Source: Aminicenans sp964648465
Lineage (GTDB): Bacteria > Acidobacteriota > Aminicenantia > Aminicenantales > Aminicenantaceae
DNA: 64,000 nucleotides
Assembly: GCA_964648465.1 (NCBI GenBank)
Contig: CAZYMU010000011.1
Coordinates: forward strand, 6,556 to 70,555
Direction: 5' to 3'
The notes under the pieces are model-generated. The model saw only the letters and a program-made list of their open reading frames with translations, was not told the origin of the DNA and ran no database searches. The stretch's first letter is position 1, and each line of letters begins with the position of its first letter. Both the position numbers and the translations under genes were made by a program. This document shows positions 9,021 to 16,643 of this stretch, piece by piece.

Positions 9021-10199
9021 TTGTCTGCCTTTCAACCTGTAAAAGTCCTCAAAGGCAGCCTGAAATCCGGCGAGGCAAATTCAAGGTTCAGAAAGGTCCT
9101 GGTTGTTGTTCAGTTTTCTCTTTCGATTCTATTAATCATTGGAACAACTGTTGTTTACAAGCAGCTAAATTATATGAAGAATGAGAAATTGGGATGGGAT
9201 AAGGAACATCTGGTTTATATCCCTTTAAGGGCTGATATTAAAAAATCGTATAGAGTCCTCAAGAATGAGCTTATCAAAGACTCCAGGATCTTGGGTGTTT
9301 CCGGCACCTCCCAACTGCCATCCCATATATCAAGCAATTCCAGCGGGGCGGATTGGGATGGAAAAAACCCGGAGCAGAAAATATTAATCGGCTTTAATTC
9401 GGTTGATTATGATTTTATTGAGACACTGAAAATTGAGATGCTTGAAGGGCGGAGATTTTCTCGTGAGTTTCCTTCTGACCTCTCTCATACATTTATCGTC
9501 AATGAAGAGGTAGTTAAGATCATGGAAAAAAAATCTGTAGTAGGAGAGCGTTTTTCTTTTGTTGGGGTCAAAGGATCGATAGTCGGAGTCATGAAAAATT
9601 TCCATTATCAACCTCTGCGGAACAATATAGAACCTCTTGCCATTATTGTGGCTCCTGATTATATACAGTATATGCTTATACGGATTCCGCCTGGCAGTAT
9701 TTCTGCTTCACTCAAGTTTATTGAAAAGACATGGAAACGGGTTGTTCCTGATTACCCCTTTGATTATAGATTTATGGATGAAAATTTCGACATTATGTAT
9801 AGGGAAGAAGAAAAAGTGGGAACCCTGCTAAAATATTTTGCAGCTCTTGCAGTATTTATTGCCTGCCTCGGACTGTTCGGGCTTGCTTCATATACAGCAG
9901 AACAGCGGACCAAGGAGATTGGTATCCGCAAAGTTCTCGGTGCACCTGTTTCTAAAATCATTATTCTCCTCTGCCGTGAATTTTTTCTTCTTGTGCTGCT
10001 GGCAAACGTAATAGCATGGCCCACAGCTTATTTTGTCATGAAGAACTGGCTTCAAGGCTATGCATACAGGACAAGCCTGGGAGCGATGATATTCGTAGCA
10101 GCAATGGCAGCAGCGCTGGTGGTTGCTATTATTTCCGTGGGCTTCCAGGCGCTTAGGGCGGCGACTGCCAATCCTGCTGAAGCATTGAAATATGAGTAG
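9021..10199 (+). CDS. FtsX-like ABC transporter permease, N-terminal half missing
   Basis: The reading frame encodes the C-terminal half (392 residues from TTG) of an approximately 800-residue MacB/FtsX-type permease: a MacB-like periplasmic domain between membrane helices (first helix about residues 24-45, last three about 275-385), ending in NPAEALKYE as these permeases do. Homology extends upstream of any start codon: frame-consistent codons from about 8970 read TGITLFTGILAGTYPALFL, the membrane segment that normally sits mid-protein. No ribosome site or start is present at the junction, which abuts the stop codon of the preceding gene. It is best read as a deletion remnant, although translation from TTG 9021 by coupling is possible. 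No ABC ATPase gene is nearby. Confidence 0.7.
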   Translation: MSAFQPVKVLKGSLKSGEANSRFRKVLVVVQFSLSILLIIGTTVVYKQLNYMKNEKLGWDKEHLVYIPLRADIKKSYRVLKNELIKDSRILGVSGTSQLPSHISSNSSGADWDGKNPEQKILIGFNSVDYDFIETLKIEMLEGRRFSREFPSDLSHTFIVNEEVVKIMEKKSVVGERFSFVGVKGSIVGVMKNFHYQPLRNNIEPLAIIVAPDYIQYMLIRIPPGSISASLKFIEKTWKRVVPDYPFDYRFMDENFDIMYREEEKVGTLLKYFAALAVFIACLGLFGLASYTAEQRTKEIGIRKVLGAPVSKIIILLCREFFLLVLLANVIAWPTAYFVMKNWLQGYAYRTSLGAMIFVAAMAAALVVAIISVGFQALRAATANPAEALKYE

Positions 10200-10251
10200 G
10201 GGAGAAGTAAAAATAATGTGTCCTGGCTGTTTGGGATTTTGAAATTGACTG

Positions 10252-11910
10252 TCAGTTTTTAATTTTAACTTCTTGGTTTTTTCTTTTCATGATATGTTTG
10301 TACATCAGCTTGATAAGTTCTTTGTTTTCTGGTCCCCAACAATGGGGTTTGCCTTCTCCGTATTTGATAACACCAGAGTAATAAGGATCTTTGGTCTTTT
10401 CCAGAAATTGCTCCATGAAGCGCACAGCATTGTTCAGATAGTATGAATCCATACCTCCGACATAAATATGAAGTTTCCCTTTAATCTTAGGCCCGATCTG
10501 CGGCCAATTTTTCTCCAGGTAATATCGTAAGTCGAAATGTTCTTTCCAGTACTCTGCCACTTCATGATCAATTTCACCTGTGCGTTTGTTCCACAGCTCT
10601 TTCGGATAACCGTTTTTGCCGATAGGACCGTAACAGGCCATATAGATTTCCCATTGTCCTCCTGAACGGCACTTGTCACCTACGGCCAATTCGTAATAGT
10701 TTTCATCTTTCATCATTTCAAGGATATTACCGTTTGGGCGGCGAACGTCGGGCCGTTCTACGCGCAGCCATTCATAATCCTTAAAGAAAGCATTTTTATC
10801 CTTATAGATGTTTACAATTTGATTGGCACGGAAATCAACTGGATCAGGGCATAGGGAGTATGTCCCCCCGAAAAAGTCAGGATGGAAAACCTGAAGGGCA
10901 AACGATATCCAGCCTCCTGTGGAGCCTCCTGCCAGCACACGGGCATAAGGTCTGCGTATGATTCGGAACTTTTTTTCTATCAGAGGAATAAGCTCCTGCA
11001 TTATGGCATCTCCATAAGGTCCAAGATTGGGAGAGTTCATCGCATGAGAGTCATCATAAAAGGGACAGGGATGCTGAAATGTAACCCCAATCATTCGGGG
11101 ACATTCGTCTGATATCCAGAACTTGTAAAACTCGTATCCACGTCTGCGCCAGGGATTATCTTTTCCGGGATCTTTGTCTGTAAATCCATACGGCGCCCTT
11201 AGGGAAAAATGTCCTTGAAAATAATTTACAGGATAATATTTGTCTGGATTTTCTTCGTATCCTTTGGGAAGGAGAATTGTTGCGCCTATGTACATAGGCT
11301 GTCCCCAAAAATCGGAGAGTAATTTGCTTTGGAATTTGATTCGCTTAACCCACTTTGTATCTGGAGGTATTTTCACAGGGGGGATTATATTTTTACATCT
11401 TAATGAGATTGTTTCGTTATTCTGAGGATCGATCCTGACCTTTTCTACGTCGCTGTAGAGGTTCCCGGGAGACCGGAGCCACTTTTGTCCTTCCCACTGG
11501 TCTTGGTGCATCCACAGGGTGTGGCCGTCTGATCTTTTAAATTCGGTATAGATATTGATAAATGCTTGGAGATAATATTCGCCTGGAGGAATTTGCCGGA
11601 TGCTTCTTAAAGGGAATCCAAAAGAATTTTCATTTATAATACCCGATTCACCCGGCTTTAATCTTTCAACATTTTCTCCCCAGAATGGAATGCCGGATGC
11701 TCTGCGCACCTGGAAACGCGGGTCCCTTTTGTTATTTCTTGAAATCATTACGTATACACGGCCTGTTATAGGCCCGGAATGAACTTCTTCCAGAAAAGAT
11801 ACGGCAAATTTCAGCCCTGGAGAGCTGTCGTTTGTCTCACTAGAAAACGAGAAACTTGTGGAAAATGCAGCAAAGAATAGAATGATTACAATCCAGGAAT
11901 TTTTTTTCAT
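10252..11910 (-). CDS. Exported esterase-like alpha/beta hydrolase
   Basis: About 552 residues from the chosen ATG, which has GGAAAGGAG just upstream and starts the signal peptide MKKNSWIVIILFFAAF; an ATG 33 bp further upstream lacks a ribosome site. The N-terminal 200 residues form a beta-rich domain of unknown role. The C-terminal part resembles the putative esterase (esterase D / feruloyl esterase) family, with nucleophile motif GGSTGGW at about residue 330 and a likely catalytic His in GKPHCWGP near residue 528. The large predicted substrate is unknown; hydrolysis of an ester in the periplasm is inferred. It is transcribed divergently from rarD and its 3' end faces the permease remnant. 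Confidence 0.75.
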   Translation of the reverse strand: MKKNSWIVIILFFAAFSTSFSFSSETNDSSPGLKFAVSFLEEVHSGPITGRVYVMISRNNKRDPRFQVRRASGIPFWGENVERLKPGESGIINENSFGFPLRSIRQIPPGEYYLQAFINIYTEFKRSDGHTLWMHQDQWEGQKWLRSPGNLYSDVEKVRIDPQNNETISLRCKNIIPPVKIPPDTKWVKRIKFQSKLLSDFWGQPMYIGATILLPKGYEENPDKYYPVNYFQGHFSLRAPYGFTDKDPGKDNPWRRRGYEFYKFWISDECPRMIGVTFQHPCPFYDDSHAMNSPNLGPYGDAIMQELIPLIEKKFRIIRRPYARVLAGGSTGGWISFALQVFHPDFFGGTYSLCPDPVDFRANQIVNIYKDKNAFFKDYEWLRVERPDVRRPNGNILEMMKDENYYELAVGDKCRSGGQWEIYMACYGPIGKNGYPKELWNKRTGEIDHEVAEYWKEHFDLRYYLEKNWPQIGPKIKGKLHIYVGGMDSYYLNNAVRFMEQFLEKTKDPYYSGVIKYGEGKPHCWGPENKELIKLMYKHIMKRKNQEVKIKN

Positions 11911-12118
11911 TTTTTTCTCCTTTCCTTTCCATTCCAATTTCATATTGCAAGGTGAGATCGATGGAATTTTTTAAATTTCTTAGTTACATATATCATAGAG
12001 AAATTTAGTGGTCAAACGGCTTAGTCTTATATTAACTATGGAACAGGCAGTCTCTTTTGTATAAAATGGAATCAATTAGAAATAATGAACACTACAGACT
12101 GTATAAGGATATTCCGCA

Positions 12119-13006
12119 GTGATGAAAACTTTTGAGGGAAAAGGAATACTTTATGCAGTATGCTGTTATTCTCTCTGGGGTTTGCTCCCTGTCTACTGGA
12201 AAGCTCTCAGTAGTATCCCGGCTTATGAAATTTTATGTCACAGAATTGCTTGGTCATTTCTGCTTCTGATTCTGATATTGTTCTCGAAAAGTCACTGGAA
12301 GTGGATAAGAACAAAATTAAAAAATCGCAGAACAATTGTCACATTTCTTGGAACTTCCTGCCTGATCGGGTTCAACTGGATGACATATATATGGGCAGTT
12401 AATTCTGGGTACCTTGTTGAAGCCAGCCTGGGATATTTTATCAATCCGCTAATTAGTGTTCTTCTAGGAGTCGTCATTCTTCGCGAAAAGATCCGAGTAT
12501 GGCAGGGAGTGGCGGTCGTTGTTGCGGTTGTTGGCGTCCTCCATATGACGATAAGCTACGGGTCATTTCCCTGGATTGCACTGGCGTTAGCCGGTTCCTT
12601 CGGTTTTTACGGACTTTTACGCAAGACGGGTTCATTAAACTCCATCGAAGGTCTTACATTTGAAACAGGGATGCTTTTTCTTCCAGCATTTTTTTTGCTG
12701 CTGTCCATGGAATTTAAGGGGATTGCAGCTTTTGGGCATTCCACACTTCCGGAAAATTTGCTGTTGGCATTCAGCGGAGTAGTTACAGCATTCCCGCTGC
12801 TGTTGTTTACTGCTGCAGCAAGGAGAATCCCTCTTTCAACTATCGGAATTCTGCAATACATCGGTCCAACGTTCCATTTTATTCTGGGTGTATTTATTTA
12901 CAAGGAAGATTTCTCAACGGAGCGACTGATCGGCTTTATTATTATCTGGATTGCACTTTTGATTTATACAGCGGATGGGATTTTCCGGAAAAATAAAAAT
13001 TTATAA
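12119..13006 (+). CDS. rarD: RarD-type EamA family transporter
   Basis: A 295-residue, ten-helix membrane protein. The opening GILYAVCCYSLWGLLPVYWK and the C-terminal segment LSTIGILQYIGPTFHFILG are diagnostic of RarD, a drug/metabolite-superfamily permease whose substrate is not settled. The start may be GTG 12119 or the adjacent ATG 12122; no good ribosome site distinguishes them. The 3' end overlaps the convergent purC gene by 6 bp, so there is no room for an intergenic terminator. Confidence 0.85.
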   Translation: MMKTFEGKGILYAVCCYSLWGLLPVYWKALSSIPAYEILCHRIAWSFLLLILILFSKSHWKWIRTKLKNRRTIVTFLGTSCLIGFNWMTYIWAVNSGYLVEASLGYFINPLISVLLGVVILREKIRVWQGVAVVVAVVGVLHMTISYGSFPWIALALAGSFGFYGLLRKTGSLNSIEGLTFETGMLFLPAFFLLLSMEFKGIAAFGHSTLPENLLLAFSGVVTAFPLLLFTAAARRIPLSTIGILQYIGPTFHFILGVFIYKEDFSTERLIGFIIIWIALLIYTADGIFRKNKNL

Positions 13007-13966
13007 ATAACCTTTTTCTTTAAGATTTTTCTCAATCCTGCAAGAAACATCCCCTGTTTCGGTTTCAAAACTCTTTCCTGTTATCATCTCAAAAAGCTTA
13101 ATATATCGCCTGCTTAATTCTATTACTAAATCCTGCGGGGCTTCAGGCAGGACCTCGTCCTTATAAGGGTCGCAGTTTTCTATAAACCAGAGCCTTAAGA
13201 ATTCCTTGTCGATATTATCTGGCTCTTTTCCTTTGGCAAATCTCTCGTTATATGTCTCTTTTATCCAGAATCTGGAAGAGTCGGGAGTATGTATTTCATC
13301 TATCAAATATATTTCCCCTTTTTTATCGTATCCGAATTCGTATTTCGTATCTACTAAAATTAGGCCGTTTTTTGACGCTGTTTCCTGTCCCTGTTGAAAT
13401 AGCGCGCGTGTTTTCTCAGAAACAAAGTCCCATTGTTTCTGAGTCATCAATTTCTGTCTGATAATTTCTTCCGCAAAGATTTGTTCGTCGTGTATGTCTG
13501 ATTTAGTAGTTGGAGTGATTATTGGTTTTTCGAATTTCTGATTCTTTTTGAGGCCTTCCGGAAGGACATTGCCGCAGAAGATACGCTTGCCATCTTTATA
13601 TGCTGTCCATGCTGAGGTATTGGTAACTCCAGTTATATAACCTCTTATGACGAATTCAACAGGAAAGACTTTCAGCTTTTTACATACGATAACATTTGGG
13701 TCAGGTACATCTATAACATGATTCTGTATTATGTGCTTTGTTTTTTCAAACCAGAATGACGATGTCTGCGTCAGAACCTGGCCTTTAAAAGGAATATTTG
13801 TAAGATGTCTGTCAAATGCAGACTGTCTGTCAGTGGTGATTAGAAAAACCCTATCACCGGATACATATACGTCTCTGACCTTGCCTTTGTGTTTTTTGCC
13901 CAGATTAAAATTAGTTTCTTTCAGTGTGTTTTTTATCTGACGCCTGATTTGTTCTTCTGAAATCAT
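13001..13966 (-). CDS. purC: Phosphoribosylaminoimidazole-succinocarboxamide synthase
   Basis: A 321-residue SAICAR synthase, joining aspartate to CAIR in purine synthesis. The ATP-grasp-like signature GKVRDVYVSGDRVFLITTDR (residues 24-43), the SAFDRHLTNIPFKG segment and VEFVIRGYITG, plus LVDTKYEFG and DEIHTPDSSRFW, are all present and undamaged. The length is that of the longer eukaryote/Bacteroidota-like form. It stands alone rather than in a pur operon and is divergent from the FadL-like gene. Its integrity contrasts with the decayed purL and purF remnants at 38 kb in the same window. Confidence 0.95.
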   Translation of the reverse strand: MISEEQIRRQIKNTLKETNFNLGKKHKGKVRDVYVSGDRVFLITTDRQSAFDRHLTNIPFKGQVLTQTSSFWFEKTKHIIQNHVIDVPDPNVIVCKKLKVFPVEFVIRGYITGVTNTSAWTAYKDGKRIFCGNVLPEGLKKNQKFEKPIITPTTKSDIHDEQIFAEEIIRQKLMTQKQWDFVSEKTRALFQQGQETASKNGLILVDTKYEFGYDKKGEIYLIDEIHTPDSSRFWIKETYNERFAKGKEPDNIDKEFLRLWFIENCDPYKDEVLPEAPQDLVIELSRRYIKLFEMITGKSFETETGDVSCRIEKNLKEKGYL

Positions 13967-14220
13967 TTTATATTTGATGCAAAAATTAAAGCATCCTAGA
14001 TTTCTTGCTGTTTCATTTGTTTTTCAACATTTAAATATTATCAGATTGTTTCTGTATCTACAAACTTCACGTGATAATTATTTAGGATTTAATAGAAATT
14101 TTGGAATTGCTGCCTCATCTTGAGCCAGAACTTAAAACTTGGGTATTTAATTTTTATCTATAACTCTTGCATTTAATGAAAAGAATTGATATATAAATTA
14201 TCAGCTTAAAGGAGAATCAA

Positions 14221-15429
14221 ATGTTAAAAAGAATTTTTTCTTTTGTACTAGTATTGATTTTTATTTCTGGCTGTCTTTTTGCAGGAGGATGGAACAATAC
14301 TCTGATGGGCTGCCGGGCAGTGGCTCTAGGAGCGGCATTTGCAGCTATTGCCGATGACCCGAGTGCCATTTATTATAACCCTGCAGGCATGGTATTCCAG
14401 GAAAAACGAATGAATGTTTCTTTTGATGGATTCTACGTCAGCCCTACTCATGAATATATGATGCCGACAGGTATGGTTGCTCATAGCAAATACAATGTTT
14501 CGTTTCCTCAGGTCTTTTTAACATATAAGAGCAGTGAAAAATTGACTGTTGGGTTTGGAGCTTATATCCCTTATGCAGGAGGGGGTATGGATTGGAAGAA
14601 AGAAGAGCTCGGCTTTCCCTTTAAGTCCAGTTTAGGAATTATTTCTCTGACTCCTTCTCTGGCATATAAGGTTAACGAAAAATTTTCACTTGGATTTGAT
14701 CTCAATTTTTACCAAGGAGTACTGGAAGTAAACACAGATAGTGGGCCTTACGGGAATATGCAGTCAGAAGAGAAAGGCTCAGCTGTTACTGCGGGTTTCG
14801 GATTGATGTTTAAGCCGAATCCTAGGGTGAGCTTTGGTTTAAATATTAGGTGTCCTGTTAAGATGAAGTTGTCAGGAAAAACTTCAATTCCTGTAACAGT
14901 TCCCGGTTTTGGTGTAATGGACTTAAAATTTGAATCAGAAACGAATTTCAATTTACCCTGGGATCTGGAGTTTGGCGTGGCATTTAGAATTGCTGATAAT
15001 TTACTTATATCTACTAGTGCCCAGTATACTTTGTGGTCTGTGCTGGAAAATGTTGAAAAGAGGATTAAGGGCCTGCCCGGTGTCGGCGATTTACAAACAG
15101 AGGAACCGCTTGATTTTAAGAATATCTTTACCCTGAGAGTAGGAACTGAATACATTATCCCCGGTGGAATATTCTTGCGGGCTGGGGTTGGAGTAGACCG
15201 TTCGGCTTCGCCTGCTGAGACTTTAAGCATATCAAACATTGATGTTGACAAGTTTACAATTCTGGGCGGTATTGGGTATAGAACAGGAAACGTTCAGCTT
15301 GATTTTGTTTATGTACATGCTCAGGGAAAAGAACGGGAAAGGAAGATGACCAGTTTTGGGATTCCGCTCACTGAAAGATTTAATCTGAATGCTTCAATCC
15401 TTGGCATGGGATGTACTTTCTCATTTTAA
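14221..15429 (+). CDS. OmpP1/FadL family outer-membrane protein
   Basis: A 402-residue beta-barrel protein with a signal peptide (residues 1-21) followed by the conserved FadL start GCRAVALGAAFAAIADDPSA and IYYNPAG, which forms the hatch/NPA region of long-chain fatty-acid or hydrocarbon porins. Alternating hydrophobic strands run to the C-terminal aromatic end (CTFSF), as expected for insertion by the outer-membrane assembly machinery. The start has AAAGGAG at good spacing. It is direct evidence for an outer membrane. The broken GH92 gene begins only about 15 bp after its stop. Confidence 0.88.
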   Translation: MLKRIFSFVLVLIFISGCLFAGGWNNTLMGCRAVALGAAFAAIADDPSAIYYNPAGMVFQEKRMNVSFDGFYVSPTHEYMMPTGMVAHSKYNVSFPQVFLTYKSSEKLTVGFGAYIPYAGGGMDWKKEELGFPFKSSLGIISLTPSLAYKVNEKFSLGFDLNFYQGVLEVNTDSGPYGNMQSEEKGSAVTAGFGLMFKPNPRVSFGLNIRCPVKMKLSGKTSIPVTVPGFGVMDLKFESETNFNLPWDLEFGVAFRIADNLLISTSAQYTLWSVLENVEKRIKGLPGVGDLQTEEPLDFKNIFTLRVGTEYIIPGGIFLRAGVGVDRSASPAETLSISNIDVDKFTILGGIGYRTGNVQLDFVYVHAQGKERERKMTSFGIPLTERFNLNASILGMGCTFSF

Positions 15430-15445
15430 CTCCATCTTGAATTAT

Positions 15446-15930
15446 TCATATTACACACTCTATTCTCTTTGGGATACGTTTCGTGCTGCCCATCCTTTGT
15501 TTACAATTATTCAAGAAGACCGGGTTTCCGACATGATCAAATCGATGCTGGCGCACCGCGAACAGAGTGTACATAAAATTTTGCCAATATGGTCGTTTCA
15601 TGCAAATGAAACGTGGTGTATGATTGGATATACGGTGGGCTTAAATATTATATGGAAAATGGATATGTGCTTGCTGATAAAGAGCCTGAAGGTGTTTCTA
15701 AGACATTGGAATATGCTTATGATGATTGGATGATTGCCAGGATGGCAGAGGCTATGAATAAGCAGAATGATTTCAAGAATTTCTACAAACGGGCAGGATT
15801 TTATAAAAATGTTTTTGACCCTGTTACAAAATTTATGAGAGCTAAATTATCGGATGGTTCATGGAAGCAGCCTTTTGACCCGTTGTATTCCAATACTCCA
15901 TATTCAATGAGTAAGAGGGAAATCAGATAG
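15446..15930 (+). pseudogene. GH92 alpha-mannosidase remnant, truncated at both ends with frameshift
   Basis: One frame (about 15446-15630) reads YYTLYSLWDTFRAAHPLFT and PIWSFHANETWCMIGY, the conserved core of glycoside hydrolase family 92. A different frame then continues with LKYYMENGYVLADKEP, SKTLEYAYDDW and FDPVTKFMRAKLSDGSW, the next conserved blocks. About 25-30 residues that normally separate MIGY from this block are missing at the junction (about 15630-15645), and the N-terminal 400 or so residues and the C-terminal part after PFDPLYSNTPYS are absent. No start codon or ribosome site is usable. It is a clear gene corpse, not a functional enzyme. Confidence 0.85.
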
Positions 15931-15937
15931 CTAAAAC

Positions 15938-16561
15938 ATGAGAGCTATGTTCCATAATATCGAGAAAAAGCTTACGGGTTTAAAGCCCGGAATGAATGCC
16001 CAGTTGACAATGGTGCCTGACCCAAGGCTGGGTCATAAAACATTCGATGAGGTCAAAGTTTCATGCCTGAAAGCAGCGGTGCTTGTTCTCCTTTATCACT
16101 GGAAGGGCAGACAGTATCTGGTGCTGACACGCAGGAGTGATCATATGGTTCACCACCAGGCGCAGATATCATTTCCTGGTGGGTGCCAGGAATATGGGGA
16201 AACTGTCAAGCAGACAGCACTAAGAGAAACTTATGAAGAGTTAGGTGTTTCTACTGAGCCAATCCGGATACTGGGAGAGCTTACCCCTCTCTTTGTTCCT
16301 CCCAGCAATTACTGCATTTTTCCGGTAGTAGCAGGCATGGATGAGCGTCCTGCCTTTTGCCCTTCGTATAAAGAAGTAGCTGGAGTCATCGAAGTTCCTT
16401 TGGATCATTTGCTGGATTTGAGGAATGTTCGCAGGGAGACCTGGATCATAAATGGTATCGAAGTGATGGTTCCCTTTTATTTATTCAAAAATTACAAAAT
16501 CTGGGGGGCGACAGCGATGGTTCTGGCGGAGTTTATTGAATTGGTTGGAAATATGCATTAG
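15938..16561 (+). CDS. Nudix hydrolase, CoA pyrophosphatase (NudL-like)
   Basis: A 207-residue protein with a complete Nudix box: G-x5-E-x7-REUxEExGU is met by the segment from GGCQEYGET to RETYEELGV (about residues 86-109). The adjoining upstream motif LTRRSDHMVHHQAQISFPGG matches the UPF0035 signature of CoA diphosphatases, which cleave CoA to 3',5'-ADP and 4'-phosphopantetheine. The length is within the family range. It begins 8 bp after the GH92 remnant's last stop with only a weak ribosome site, so its original promoter may have been affected by that decay. Confidence 0.85.
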   Translation: MRAMFHNIEKKLTGLKPGMNAQLTMVPDPRLGHKTFDEVKVSCLKAAVLVLLYHWKGRQYLVLTRRSDHMVHHQAQISFPGGCQEYGETVKQTALRETYEELGVSTEPIRILGELTPLFVPPSNYCIFPVVAGMDERPAFCPSYKEVAGVIEVPLDHLLDLRNVRRETWIINGIEVMVPFYLFKNYKIWGATAMVLAEFIELVGNMH

Positions 16562-16643
16562 CATGTTATTATTGCTGCCTCCGTAGAGGGAGTGTGAAAG
16601 ATTAATAACAAGGACATCGAGATTCTCTACAAAGGATAGAAAA

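Noticed and set aside
13967..14220. Purine riboswitch upstream of purC
   Set aside because: I could not find the conserved three-way-junction core in the 254-bp divergent region.
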